Made by a program: the position numbers and the translations under genes. From Ipomoea triloba (lineage: Eukaryota > Streptophyta > Magnoliopsida > Solanales > Convolvulaceae), in assembly GCF_003576645.1 (NCBI RefSeq), contig NC_044924.1:2138402-2202401 (forward strand): a DNA stretch of 64,000 nucleotides. Direction: 5' to 3'. Below the pieces are notes generated by a model, which searched no databases, was not told where the DNA came from, and saw nothing but the letters and a program-made list of their open reading frames with translations. Position 1 is the stretch's first letter; each line of letters starts with the position of its first letter. Shown here in pieces: positions 37,300 to 51,147 of the stretch.

Positions 37300-40200
37300 C
37301 AAAGGATGGGAGGGTGTTCTAATTTTCCACTCAAAAACTTAATTGGTCGTCTCTCGTCTTACATGCAGACAAAACACGTCAGACGTCGTATAAATTACGT
37401 GCATGGTGTTTTTCTCTCTGGTGGGGTCCCCAGAGGCAACATATACTACGTACTCATCGTGTGAAAATAAACGGTTCAAACGTCAAAGCTTTACTCACCA
37501 TGTCGGAGCTGAACCAGGTTGGTTGGTTGAGGAGCTCAGACCGCCGACAGGTAGTCAGTTCAAAGCTAGCTAATTAAGTTTGGTCCAATTATATCTAGAA
37601 ATCTAGAATATATATATACAGACTAGAAAGTAGAAACCATCAAAACTCAAGGCATATATGTGTAGCATTATAGAAACTCCCGGCCTCACAATGCATGAAT
37701 CGATCGTCACATGCACCACCTAATTTCGTCGAGTCAACACTTCCTACATACCCACCTCCTTGTTTTCCTCATATTTTCGCCACATATTGAGTATTTACAC
37801 GACAGGAAAATATTAAAGGTGGATGAAATTTTACGTTTATTTTATGATCCGAATTTTCTATTAGCAAATATATTATTCGACCGCTTTGACTAGTATCAGT
37901 AATATTTATCGTAAAGTGCTTTTGCAAATAACACAAAAAATAGTCCAAAATTCATGTATTTTCAGTTGGAAACCCTCAATTAGGTGGTAAAAAATCAAAA
38001 CTCGTCAGTTTATCAGTGTATAAAAATTAGAGCTTGCAAAGTCTGAGGTAACAAAACTATATGCATGGGTGCATCATGCATGCATTCTCTAGGTTGCACA
38101 TTATACGTATGTACTATAATTCTGACCAAGATCAAAACACAAAATTATTGATATTAGTGGCATTATTGATAGTGCAATGAGAAGTTAGGAGGAAATTGTT
38201 GTGAGACTCAGATAAGGTTTTTGGTATGAAATTTTGTGGAAGTGTTGGATGAATATAATAATGGATGTGGAAGCTAATAGTACTGTGTGGAATTTCAATA
38301 GAAAGAAATAGTAAAATCGGAAAAAGAAACAGCATCAATTATTTTGTTTGATTTGTCTCCTATCCACACCAAAAAAAATAATAAATAAATAATTGTGAGT
38401 ACGTGGAGTATAATTTACTTCTCATATGTCGTTTACTAGTAGCTAGTATAAGGAACATAATTTACCAGTGCATACTTTTGCGGATAGTAAATGTGAGAAT
38501 CACCCCTTAGGTGAGAACGTGAGAATCAACATAAATGCACATAATCTATTACACGAATGCACACACAAAAATTATTTTAGAGTATACTGTGGGAATTGTG
38601 TGTCTGAAATATTAAATTATGTATATCCATTAAAACAACAAAAATAGTTAGAATGCAAAAGTAGTAGTATTCATTTTTATTGTGGAATTTGACTTGTTTT
38701 GTCACTATTATTAAAGAATAGGGGCAGATACATTGTAATGGTGATGCCATATTATAAAGAGTTTGAATAGCGAAAAGTCAAAAACAAAACTTTAGAAAAT
38801 AAAGACTAGAGCAGATCTAGCTAATAATGGTTAAATCTCTCAATCAATTATAAGTCGTCCACTGAGAGATACTCCCATTAATTATCTTCCAAAATTAAAC
38901 AATATACAATAGATTTAAAAATGATACAGAAAAACCACAAGAAAATGAAAGGTGTACCAAATATTATGATATGATCCACATCTAGTGTTACAAATTAAGA
39001 ACAATGTATGTAATGTAATAGGAACTAAGCATTTGATTCTAATATTAGCCGTAGTTATCTTGAGCGCCTCGCCACATCATTGCACGACAAATTATTGTGT
39101 GGACCGTGACTCCATTGTCAAAGTCCATCGATCACCAGTCCCCTTAACTTAGGCTCCCTATTCACCCGACCTAATCAACCTATAATCCAACATTTCAATA
39201 TGAACATTATTGCAAAGAAATCAGATATATATGTATTTTTAACTCGATAACTCTAGTTATTCCTACTTGTATTAGGTTTTGGAAAATCAAACTCTGGCCA
39301 ACCTCGTAGTTTCCATGCAACTTACCATAGAATTCCATATTCGAAATACCATTGCCATTAAAACAATTACAAATTAAATAAAGTTCAAACTTTCAATGTA
39401 ATTGTTGATCAATCATATCATCGTCGGTGTTAGAGTCAATACAAATTTAGAATATGTTATAGCACGTCATTGGACAACCACACTTTTTGAATAACTACTG
39501 AAACTATATAACATTTAAAAATTTTGAATAATATTTAATACTTTCAATATTTTGAAAATAAATTTTTGACTTGAAAAGAGACAAAACCCATCACTACTTT
39601 TAAACAACTCCAACCATGATAATGAAAAATTCATTTCAAGTATTTAGTTGGTAACAATTTTGACAAACCGAATGGGAAATGGAAGACAAACATTTTAAGT
39701 CAAGAAATATTATTGTTATCAAACCAATCATGCAATACTGTGGGCAATTCATGTTTCATTCTGGTTGGTTTTGATAAATTAACTTGTGTGCAACTACTTC
39801 GATCATATTTATGTCTTAAATTTCATATAAAATAATAATCCGTACTATGTTTATGTTCCACAATGGACAAATTAATAGTTAGGTTAATAATTTTTGTTAT
39901 ATATAAAAATGAATTATTATTAGTCAACTATTTAGCTTAAATGTGAGGCAATTATAGGTCGTATTAGTCAATACAAGAATCTTCCAAGAAATTTGTGAAA
40001 CGTTCTTTAATTCCTACCCTTTCCCACAAGAAGATAAGAGAGTATACATAGTTTTCTAATTTATTTGAGAATTTTATATTGTCAAATATCTATTAATTCT
40101 TTGCCATATCTCACAAGGCAAGTTTCATCGATATTGCATTTTGAGATAGTGATTATAAATTTTTTCGTAAATTAAAATATGTATTTATTCTATGAGCATT

Positions 40201-40990
40201 ATTTTTGGTGCTTAATAGTAGTAGTGTTAAGGTGTGTGTGTGGATTTATGCATTATAAATGATTAGTTGGAAATTGTATAAGTGAAATAGTAGAAATCAA
40301 GGTAGGAGAGTGGAGAGGTTTGAATTTAATATGAATAGATTTTTACTTAGGTAAAAATGATTTAATTCGCTTAAATATAAATTTGAGAGTTTGAATTTAT
40401 GTGTATGTAATTATTGTAACTACTATCTTCATTAACATTTAACACACACGTGTGCACACACACATATGTGTGTGTGAGTGAGAGAGATTGTTGCAATCAA
40501 TAATTTTATTTGAATTATACTATATACACTTTTAATTTTAATCCTAACATGACAATATATTATTGGTAGTAGGCATATCTCACTTTTCCCCCCATTTCAT
40601 CCAATCAACAAGGGATGGCATGTAATGTAAAAATTAACTCACAAAAAGATATTTAACAATATAGAATAGTTAGAATGACTATGATTTAGTTCGAATTGAA
40701 CCGTGTACTATACAAATCGGACCTTAATCAAAACCATACAAATAGTTTTAGTTTACATTTATGATTTTTAAAACCTATTCAAATCACCAATCCCATATTG
40801 AGACTAGAGCGCAAACAGTTATTAAGAGGCTTGAATTTGACCAAAAATTAAATTAAATTATTCTTTGGTGGAAATTAAACAGTTATTGAAATAATTTTTC
40901 AGGCTTCCAAACACACCCTAAATGCCAACCTTATTTCCACTTGTAATTTCAAGGACAGAAGTGGGTTTTGGGGCAAAGATAAAAGCAATC
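37300..40990. other. Gene-free AT-rich region between ALD1 and RAE1
   Basis: ALD1 promoter at the left. The rest is AT-rich with short ORFs of no recognisable family, a CA/GT/GA microsatellite near 40443-40490, and at about 40908-40920 a CCAAACACACCCTA motif that looks like one end of a Tourist-like MITE whose other end was not found. Confidence 0.55.
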
Positions 40991-41231
40991 ATTATTGTAT
41001 GGATCATGGTCCACACAACTATGTGGACCATAAATAAAAAGTACATTTTTAATATACTAAACGTACATTATTTTTGTACATAAAGTACATTATTTTAGGG
41101 TACATTATTTTTGTACTGAAGGTACATTATTTATTTTATAGTTCTATAAAATAATGTACCTTTAGTACAAAAATAATGTACCTTATGTTCATGGTCCACA
41201 TAGCTATGTGGACCATTGTCCACACAATAAT
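40991..41231. mobile_element. Palindromic MITE just upstream of RAE1
   Basis: The two halves are inverted copies: ATTATTGTATGGATCATGG at the left against the reverse complement of CCATTGTCCACACAATAAT at the right, with repeated GTACATTATTTTTGTAC-type words between them. Each arm holds its own palindrome; that at 41191-41216 is a perfect 26-bp palindrome (ATGGTCCACATAG and its reverse complement). No coding capacity; the target duplication is unresolved. Related fragments occur near 39094 and 57385. Confidence 0.7.
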
Positions 41232-41681
41232 TTGCCAGATAAAAGTGGGTAGGCCCATCAATTGTTTCAGAAGCCTGTTTGTTAACCTTTTTTGGGCCCA
41301 CTAGCCCATAACAAATTAAAATTAAGCCCAATTGAAATATCAAAATAGCCCAACAAAACTCAATAGAAAATAGCCCTCCGCTTCTCAGTTTCTCCACTCT
41401 CCCGTCTCTCCGTCTTCGACTTTCGGCTTCTCCAGACTCTTCCGCCGGGTTCCGCCCTCATCTCTCGGCTCTCACAGTCACACTGCTTTCTCCCTCGTCT
41501 CTACGGCCTCACGCCCTCCGCCCTCGCTCCTCACATCCTCAGTCGTCTTCACGCTTCAAGGAATCAACGCGCAACTCTTCTCTCTGGTACATTTTAATGT
41601 CACGATCGATGCAAATGCAGTTTGAGATTTTATATTGTATTTACGAAATGATTAACTTGTTTCAGCTCATAATCAGCTTCA

Positions 41682-44600
41682 ATGTCGGCATTTGGTGCGG
41701 CTAGTGCGGCGAATCCAAATCCTAATAAGTCTACTGAGGTATCAATTGATGGAATATGAATTTAATTAACTGTTTATATGATTGTTTTTTCTGTCATTTG
41801 TTGTGATTGATAAGGTTTTTTTGTTGTAAATTTGTCTTACTTTTGGCTATGGTAAATGAAGGTCGCACAACCTCCCAGTGACTCAGTATCAAGCCTCTGT
41901 TTCAGCCCCAAGGCAAATTTCTTAGTGGCTACTTCATGGGATAATCAGGTTAGTTTGTTTTCTTCATTAAAAATTTTCCAACAAATCTATGTGGTGATAC
42001 TATGTCTGACCATTGAGTGATGCTAAGCAAGAATATTGGGATGGTACATTTAGTGAAATTCAATCATCTAGAGAATGTGAGATGTAGGATAGACCGATAG
42101 AATAGAGGTTTGGAATATTTTGTTCAGTGGCTTTACATGAGAAGTTTATCTACTCATTTTAATTCATTATGCATCGATGAAGTCAGCTATAATTCCTACT
42201 CTGGAATGCTTTCATGTGTGACTTGCGGAATTTGTCAGTTATTAATGAATGATGTACTTGTTTGACCCTAAACGTACAGTAATTCCCTGTGCTAAAGGGT
42301 GATGTGAGGACTAATTTGCATGAAATTCCTTAGGTACGTTGTTGGGAAGTAATGCGAAGTGGAACCAATATCGCCACAGTCCCCAAGGCATCTATATCTC
42401 ATGACCAACCGGTAACAAATCTATTGTCCTCTTAGAATTTTTGTTTCATGGAGTTTGACTTTTTGGTTAACTGCTAGTTTATGTACATTTTGGAAGGTTT
42501 TATGCTCTGCGTGGAAGGATGATGGGTCCACTGTCTTTTCTGGAGGTTGTGACAAGCAAGTAAAGATGTGGCCACTGGCTGGTGGTCAACCTGTAACTGT
42601 TGCCATGCATGATGCTCCTGTGAAAGAAATTGCTTGGGTTCCAGAGATGAGCCTCTTAGTCACAGGAAGCTGGGATAAAACCCTGAGGTAAGCAATAGCC
42701 TTCTCTTTTAGATCAAAATGTTTCTAGGGCTTCGAAGGGGCTGAAGGATTGACATGATCAGTTCTAAAGTCAGTTTTTTTGTCATATGTATTGTTATGTT
42801 TGAATTAAGTGACAAATTTTTAACCCAAAGAAAACAATGTTCGGGTAAATTATGTTTGTAACTTGTCAAAGTAGTCCTTTCAGACTTGTAGTTTATTATT
42901 TATTTATTTTTTCTATTATCTTTATCTAATCACTTGAATAACTTTCTCTTTTCCTGATTTTGTTGCTTTAGTTAAACTTTCCTGGCATCTTATGAATTGA
43001 TTGGATATTGCAGTATTCCTTCAAGCATGATATGCATAATTTAGTCTTATAATATGTTCTTGTATTTGGAGTCTTCCAGTTTTTGTGTATTGTTACATAC
43101 TTACATCGGCATTTAACCCTTTCATCTTGTTGAAAATGCCTTTCATTGTCACATACTAAAATGAAAGCTTTTAGTGCTTGATTCAAGGGTGGTAATCCAA
43201 TTGATGTAATCTTCTTTTCCAGGTATTGGGATCTTAGGCAACAGAATCCAGCACACGTCCAACAGCTTCCCGAGCGCTGCTATGCGCTAACTGTGAAGCA
43301 TCCTTTAATGGTTGCTGGAACTGCTGATAGAAATCTGATAGTCTTTAATTTGCAAAATCCTCAGGTATTTTCTTATTTGTGCAATAATTAATTATATTAT
43401 TAATTAACTGTGAAACATCCTTTAATGGATTTACTTCTTTGTCTTGGAATGTTGCTACAATAGAGATTGTCATGTTTTTCACATTATGTCCACTTTTTCC
43501 TTGAGCTGCTGCTAAGATTTTTCTAAAATGCTTACTGATTTGAATTTGCTTAAAGCTTCCTTTATGTTTCATTGCCAATTAATGATTTATTTTGTGGAGA
43601 CAATGACTTCCAAAATACTAATATTACAGACTGAGTTCAAGAGGATCATGTCACCTCTAAAGTACCAGACAAGGTGTTTGGCTGCCTTCCCTGATCAACA
43701 AGGTTTCCTGGTGAGTCATATAACTTATTTTTATAGTCTACTAGTTTAATTCTATATTGAAGTTGATGTGTACCATTTATTTTCTGCAATGTTATTTTCT
43801 ATCTTCTTCCCCATACAAGTCTCTCTGAGTTGGTCCATTATGATAATATGTTTTGCATAATTTCTTTAGGTTGGCTCAATTGAAGGAAGGGTAGGCGTAC
43901 ACCACATTGATGATGCACAGCAAAGTAAAAACTTCACTTTCAAATGCCACAGAGAGAACAATGACATTTACTCTGTCAACTCTCTGAATTTCCATCCTGT
44001 AAGATGTTTTTCAGTTTTTGCTCACTTTTTGGCTAGGAGGCTATGCATGCATAGTTTGTACTTGTGTTGAGGAAAATAGATCTTACTTTTTGCTGTAATA
44101 TATAATCCTGGAGATGTGGTGTTACGTATGTGTTAATGCAAGTGGCTTGAAGTACACTACTAGTAGTATTTCTAATATTGTGTTATCCTCCTTAGCTTAA
44201 ACACCAAACACAAAATATAGACAGTACAGTTTATGTTGTAGGTTCCTATACTTTTGAACTTGACTTTTTGACTTACTTTCTTTGTTGTTTGATGTTCCCC
44301 AATTACAGATACATGGGACTTTTGCTACTTCTGGATCTGATGGGGCCTTCAACTTTTGGGATAAAGACAGCAAACAGAGGCTCAAGGTATCTTGACAGCT
44401 TTTAACAGTTAATTTTTATGAATTTAAAATTTCAAAAGATTTCATGAAGGAGAGTACAAGTATATGTTGAAATGTTGAAAGAATGAGAGACACAGTAACC
44501 TAAAAACTTATACACACCAACTGCAGATACATTGAATTACATTAAAGGCCAAGAGTCACTTAAGGAATCACGGAGTATTTTACAAAATTATATACATTCA

Positions 44601-45343
44601 AGACCACAAGTCCAAAAACTTGTACCCTAGGTTTAAATTTAAAGAGAAGGAAAGCATAAGTGTATATTGTTGTAAGAATGAAAGAACTACACAAGTATTT
44701 ACAAAATTCTATATATTTAACATGAGTAAATGTATTTAACACTAGGGCTACAAAAATCCTTCACATTATTATTTTCTTCCATTCATTCTAGTTATGGGAT
44801 TGGCTCTAGTGTAAACAAAATATCCTTGTTTAACTTTGACATTATGCGTGTTGATCTTGTTAATGTATATTATTTTGTTTAGGCAATGCAACGCTGCAGT
44901 CAGCCTATTCCTTGCAGCTCTTTCAACAACGATGGCTCAATATTTGCATACGCGGTACATCACTCCTCTCTCCCTCTTGCGTATTGTGAGCTGGATATAA
45001 ATAATGGGATATGATCTGATAGTCCACTAATAAGCTTTGATTCTCTGTATGGATTTGTTCACAAAGCTTTCATCATTATCTTTGCTTACAGGTCTGCTAT
45101 GATTGGAGCAAGGGTGCAGAGAATCATAATCCAGCAACTGCAAAGTCCTACATTTTCCTGCACTTGCCACCGGTATACAATTGTTAAAATTTTTGAATTA
45201 AAAATTCCAACATATTTGTTTTTCTGAGAATTATCCACCGTCCTGTCTACCTGCAACTAAGAACATAGTGCCTTTGATGCTGCTTTATGCAGGAAAGTGA
45301 AGTCAAAGGAAAACCAAGAATCGCAACAGGCAGTAGAAAATGA
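41682..45343 (+). CDS. RAE1: RAE1 mRNA export factor / nuclear pore WD40 protein
   Basis: Eleven exons: 41682-41738, 41862-41948, 42334-42411, 42497-42687, 43223-43364, 43630-43710, 43870-43998, 44309-44386, 44883-44954, 45092-45172, 45293-45343; 348 aa, the family's usual length. RAE1/Gle2 binds Nup98 at the nuclear pore and helps export mRNA. WD40 blades are seen in order: [60 protein letters not shown] with [58 protein letters not shown] and [19 protein letters not shown]. The tail ends [10 protein letters not shown] pyrimidine-rich leader (about 41370-41586) is split by a likely intron, 41587-41665. All introns are GT-AG. The assignment is firm. Confidence 0.96.
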
Positions 45344-46267
45344 AGAGAAACCCTCTGTCGTCCGGTGCTTGTCATATTTGTGGATAGAAGGCCATTTGCT
45401 GCTTTGTACATGGATGCATTCTGGTTTTGAAATTCATATAGCATTCTGTTGAATAGCTACCATACAATTCTCCATTGGTGAAGTCAAGTGTTGTTCTATG
45501 TCTGGATCTCTCATCTTTTGTGCCATTGGAGAAAAACTCAAACCCCCCTCCCCTTAAGCTCTTGTATTTTAGCACTTTTCTTGTATGACAATAGACTAGT
45601 AGTGTTTGTCTAGATCATGAAATAACACTTCTATCTTTGTTATGTTACTGCAAATCTATGCAATGCACCACTTTTTTTAAATTTTATTTTTGTAATGAGA
45701 GAAACTCGCAGTTACTATTTAATTTTAAATTTTGTTCTTGTAACGAGAGAAATTTGCAATTACTACTTGAGGGAAGTGACAGTAGGTTGTAGAACTGTGA
45801 AAAGTAAGTTTATTTGTTTAACCAACTTGACTACTTGATTTTAAATTTTGTTTTTGTAACGAGAGAAATTTGCAATTGCTACTTGAGGGAGGTGGAGGTT
45901 GTAGTAGGCTGTAGAAGTGTGAAAAGTAAGTTTATTTGTTTAACCAACTTGACTATGGCAGGAGAAATTAAAAAAAATCCAAGTACATTGGTGGATGGGT
46001 GGTCCCACAGCCATTCCTGCCATGGTTCTACTACCCAACCACCCACCCACCTTCAAACCTGTAATGTAATGTTCAGCAGCAGCCTATGGACATTGTGATG
46101 CCATCAAAATTCCTAAGACATGAAACAACTTTGAACAGAGCAAATGCAAAGTAAGAAAAGAAAATATGCACAAAGACGACAGCGCGTATGAATTACAATT
46201 ACAAAAGTAAAGTAAAAACTTTCCATAATCCAGTCCTATATGTGAAGAAGAATCGCTGAATGATGGA
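45344..46267. other. Convergent 3' region between RAE1 and SERK
   Basis: 3' untranslated regions of both genes and a 116-bp tandem duplication. No gene was recognised. Confidence 0.6.
45722..45955. repeat. 116-bp tandem duplication
   Basis: Units starting at 45722 and 45838 share ATTTTAAATTTTG, GTAACGAGAGAAATTTGCAA and GAAAAGTAAGTTTATTTG. A third, partial and more diverged unit precedes them (about 45683-45721). Seen directly. Confidence 0.8.
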
Positions 46268-49200
46268 TCATCTTGGCCCGGATAACTCATCCGGGCGAAG
46301 ATTTGAAGTGGAGTCGGCAATAATCCAATCAGTGTTAGGGTGGTGCATGTGGTTTACGTCTGATCGGAACATTTCCTCCTCCTGCCACTCTTCCCACCGC
46401 TCTGCAAGCCCATCGCCTTCAAGCATTCTCACAACTTCCGACATCTTTGGACGTTCCCCGGGGGAACTCTGCGTGCACAGCAGAGCTACCTGAATCAGCT
46501 GCTCCACCTCTTCTTCAATATAATTACCTTGAAGATCTCCATCAACCAATGTTTCGTACTTCTTCTCCTTTAGAAGCCCCTTAACCTGTAATCGAGGTTA
46601 AGTTACACAAACAAACAACCAACCAACTCTATTCCATAAGGGTGTGTTTGGAAGCCCGGAAAATGATTTCCAGAATGCAACCAAACACTGGAAATCAAAC
46701 TATTCTCCGGAAAATGACTCATTTTCCAAAAAACATTTTCCAGAAGTCATTTTCCTGCTTTCCAAACACACCCTAAAAGTCCATTCGTTTATATTTATTC
46801 CCCTATGGTTTATTGTAACCTTATGTCCCAATACAACAAGAAGATAGTATGCTCTCATTTCGCTTTCTTTCTCCCATGGAAATAAGATTTACACCCTTTA
46901 AATCGGTAGATGTATTTCAACAATTGAAATTTTCTTTCACTTCAATTCCATTCTATACTTCTTATATGGAGTATCTGTTTATTTTGGCTGCTTACTAATT
47001 TCATCCACTTCAGATTTATCCAATAAGATAAGTTTGTTTGAAGTTTTAAAGATACCAAAGAAGGGGACTGAAACAGCATAGTAAAAGGGTATCGAATGTT
47101 GGAAAATGCTTACCCAATCAAGTAACATGACATCATCATCATTAGCAAGACGAGCAAGATCGAAGGCTCTCTGCCCAGTTATGAGCTCGAGAAGCATGAC
47201 TCCATAACCAAAAACATCAGTTTTCTCTGAAGATTTTCCAGTTGATAGATATTCCGGCGCTATATGCCCAATTGTACCACGTACAGCAGTCGTAACATGA
47301 GTATCCTTGTAGTCCATAAGTTTCGCAAGCCCAAAATCTCCAACAACAGCTTCAAACTCCTCGTCCAACAAAATATTCGCAGCTTTGACATCACGGTGGA
47401 TAATCTTAGGATCACAGTGGTCATGCAAATAAGCAAGGCCTCTAGCAGATCCCAGAGCAATACACTTCCTTATCGGCCAATCAAGCGGGGGCTGTGAGTC
47501 AGGTCGCTCTACAAGAGTGAATAATTAGGGTGAGCTTAGTTACCGGATATTAAGCAAAAGTGGGAAAGGTTTTGAAAGTTTAACTTGAACTAAATTCGAA
47601 CATCAATATTTATAGTATTCTTACTATAAATACACAAACAATTAAATTTATGACACAATGATAAAAATCCAATGAAATCAGACACCATGAGTGTCATTAT
47701 CCATCTTTTGATTCTTTTCTATTTTGGTTTTTAGACGTTAGGGGGCATTTTGGTCAAGTTCCATGTTCCATTTCGCCTATTTTTGCATAGACTTGCCAAA
47801 GAGCACTTTCTCAACAATAATGTGCAAAGTATAGACCCAATTTCTAAATTTCTATTAGCTTCCAATATCGAGGACTTATTTTGCAAGCCAAATCAAGATA
47901 TAGAAAAAAGAAGTTACGCAATCTGCATATTAACTGCAGAAAGAAGGGCGTTTGCAAACCAAAAAACATACCTCTTAAACGAGATGCAACACTTCCATTC
48001 GCCATATACGGATAAACAAGCAACCGCTCAGTTGGCGTCATGCAAAAGCCACGCAAACGGAGAAGATTTCTATGCACAGCCATACTAATCATTTCAACCT
48101 CGGTCTGGAACTGTAACTCCCCGCCTTGAGTACGTTCCTCCTTCAGTCTTTTAACAGCAACTAACGAGCCATCAGCTAACCGCCCCTTGTAAACTTTACC
48201 AAATCCACCTCTACCAAGTATATTTTTATTGCTAAAATTGTCAGTAGCAACTTGTAGTTCACGCAAAGAAAACTTCTTTAGCTGTCCAAGATGCACTTCA
48301 GGGTCCTCCTCAGCTGAAAACGAAATTATAGATGAGAACGCTTCTAAGTACGATGAAATCTTCGAAGTTGATGCCATTAATGTAAACTAACCGGGAACAT
48401 CAAAGAAATGGTCTTGCGGTTTCCTTCTCCTCCACCAAGCAAGCAAAATTGCGGGAGCCGCAAACAGTAGAGCTGCGCCCGCAGCAACCCCTCCAGCAAT
48501 GGCCCCAGTCGCACTGTTGCCCACTGCAAGATTCATTGAATATACGGTTTTCAATATTTTTCAAGTGTTATAGAGAGTCTTAATGCTGACTGAAATTCCA
48601 AAATAATTAAGTAGTTCTAAAACATAATAAGAAAACAGACTATACTCTTAGGAACCAACTAGGATAGAGTATGTAAATAGAAGGGAAACCAAATTTATAT
48701 GTTAATCCACTTGGAAATTCGGGGTAGAGGAAAGAGTTATAATTTAAAAAAAAAAAAATGACTTCCACAAACCTGGAGAAGAAGGGGGTGTTGGAGAAAG
48801 CGGTGGAGGAGGAGAAACCGGAGGAGTTTGCAGTTCTGGATTATTGGCAAAACTAAAGCATAGCCACTTAGCAATCAAGATTTTACCCATGAATATATCA
48901 AGAAAATATTATTGCAATTGGAAGAAACTATTTGAGACAAACCTGATAGGAGTAAATAGTGAAAAGGAACCATTGACTGGAGTTGGTCCTCGTAGATGGT
49001 TGTTTGACAGATCACTGTATTTGCATGAGAATGAGTATTGGTTCCCATCAAAGAAGAAGAAAACAACAACAACAATAATAATAAAAATGGAGATTTTGAA
49101 AAAGCAATCAATTTTATACTTACAGAACTTGCAGTGTAGTAACTGTAGTTAAAGACATGGGAATAAGACCAGTCAAACTGTTGTTGTTGAGCCTCCTTCA

Positions 49201-51147
49201 AATTACCCCCAAAACAGAAAGAAATTTAAAAAATAAAAAAAAAAAATAGGTTCCCCAAAATAGCAGAAAATATAGGGCAGAGCGCTACTAGATGCACATT
49301 TCTCTCTTCAATAGATGAAAATTTAACCATATAAAAATGTAAGGTAGGAGGAAGTGTAACTCGTACAGGAAGCGAAGTTTTTGGAGCTTGCCCAAAGTGT
49401 CGGGGATAGGACCACTCAAGGTGTTCAGGTAGAGATCCAAACTAACTAAATTAGTTAAGTTTCCGAGCTCAGTAGGAACTCTTCCACTTATATTATTGCT
49501 ATAAAGTTCCCTGAAAAAACATGAAATTGGTCCTGTTAATTGGCAGAACAACCAAAATTAGAAAGAAGCAGATAATGTTTAAGACAAAACAGATTATTAT
49601 AGCCCACATGAACTGAAAAGAACTTTCTTCTGCCAGCTACAGAAAAATTAGCGGGAGCTATAATCAGCAAAATGTGAAGAGAAGATCCCATTATAGGGAG
49701 CGAGAAGCTGAGGAATAAGACTGGATGCAGGTTTACGAACAATAGGCTATCATAATTCAGGGTGTTAAGGTAGAGGCACAGGGTACCGATATCTGAATAT
49801 TTGTCATACATAAAAGAATTGTAAAGTACAACAAGCTTTCTCGAGGTTGTTATATTCAGCAGATGAATTTGCAGTACATATATGACAGCATACTTAAGGA
49901 GATTCCAAAAAATATGCGAGGATAGTAATAAGTCAAGATATAAAGGCTGATAGTAATGAGTATAAATGGCTAATATGATCACTACCTGAAAGATATTAAG
50001 ACTTGGCATTGTTTTAGAGCTAGGAACGTTGAAAATCATCTTGTAGGGCAGTTTTATGTGGTTCAAGGAAGGCAACTTAATGGCATGAACATTCTTGAAA
50101 TTAGATTGGGAAAATTTCTCCAGCTATGGAGTATGGAGTGTGAAACAACATACTCCTTATAGTCCATATACAACCATGAAGAAGTTAGCAAGTTTATGTA
50201 ACAGTTTTATTTAGTACAATAGGGAAGTAGTGAGAAATGAAACCAGTTGACCTGTCAAATTTCTACAACAAAATAAGTTCTACAACAAGTTAAGTTGCAG
50301 AGCATGTGATATATGAAAACGGGGACAAAAAAAGAACGTACAAGTACTGCAAATTTGGAAGCTGACCAAGCTGTGGAACCAGTTGACCCGTCAAATTTGC
50401 ATTTCCCAGATCCCTAAAAGTAAACATAACCATGAGTGTCTATGAACAACCCAGTAACACAAACACGAGAAAAAAGAACACGGCGTTTAAAACAGCTTAC
50501 ACTCTAGTAACACTATTGTCACTGTTGCATGTAACATGAAACCATGTGCAGGGATTAACAAGGGTTGGATCCCAACTCTGAAGAACATTGTTAGGATCCA
50601 CCAAATTGGTCTTCAAGGCATTCAATGCATCACCTGTCTTGCATAAATGGCCCAATCATCAGTTGATATCTAGTAGCCACACAGCAAATTATAAATTTCC
50701 AACTTTATAACTACACAACCAGTTCTTGTCTTTCCAATTCCCAACCTTTCCCAATCCATTTGCTAGTTCAAGAATTAACAAACAGGATAGATACAGTTTT
50801 CCTACTTCCTCACAGCATTACTATAAATTCCCAAGTAAAGATCAGATTTTGACCAATTTGCTAGCGCTGGAGCAAATAGGAGATGGAGTAATCACACTAC
50901 CAATTACAAGATACTCGAATTGAATAATCTAGGAAATCGGAAATCGATACAAAAGTGAAGAATCCATAAATTATGCTCAAATCATGAATGAGAAAACGAA
51001 AGGATTCCAAAACAACAGACCTTCAGAGTTGCCAGAGACTAGTGACAATTGAAGAAACGGCAAAAACAAGAATAGAAGAGCAGCAGAAGCAGAAACCCAG
51101 ATCAAAGGCACCCTCCGATCCATGATTCCCAACTTATTCTTCTTCAT
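46268..51147 (-). CDS. SERK: Somatic embryogenesis receptor-like kinase (SERK/BAK1 family)
   Basis: Eleven exons from the start: 51021-51147, 50501-50633, 50342-50413, 49367-49510, 49124-49195, 48943-49014, 48773-48852, 48392-48523, 47972-48313, 47114-47508, 46268-46585; 628 aa (620 if the ATG at 51123 is used). SERKs are plasma-membrane co-receptors for BRI1, FLS2 and other LRR receptors in brassinosteroid, immune and developmental signalling. In order: signal peptide, N-terminal LRR cap ([30 protein letters not shown]), five LRRs coded by 72/144/72/72-nt exons ([19 protein letters not shown]), a Ser-Pro-Pro segment ([17 protein letters not shown]), one membrane span ([20 protein letters not shown]) and the kinase. 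The kinase has [41 protein letters not shown] and the C-terminal DELSGPR. It is an active RD-type kinase by motif. SERK1/SERK2-like rather than BAK1 is my best guess. Confidence 0.96.
46640..46773. mobile_element. Tourist-like MITE in the last SERK intron
   Basis: A 134-bp element with imperfect inverted ends, GGGTGTGTTTGGAAGC and the reverse complement of GCTTTCCAAACACACCC. It has ATTTTCC/GGAAAAT words throughout and a TAA target duplication on both sides (46637-46639, 46774-46776). Most of it can fold as a hairpin. Confidence 0.82.

Noticed and set aside
49536..50075. 179-aa minus-strand frame within SERK intron 3
   Set aside because: It lies between LRR exons with good splice sites and reads as random hydrophobic AT-rich sequence.
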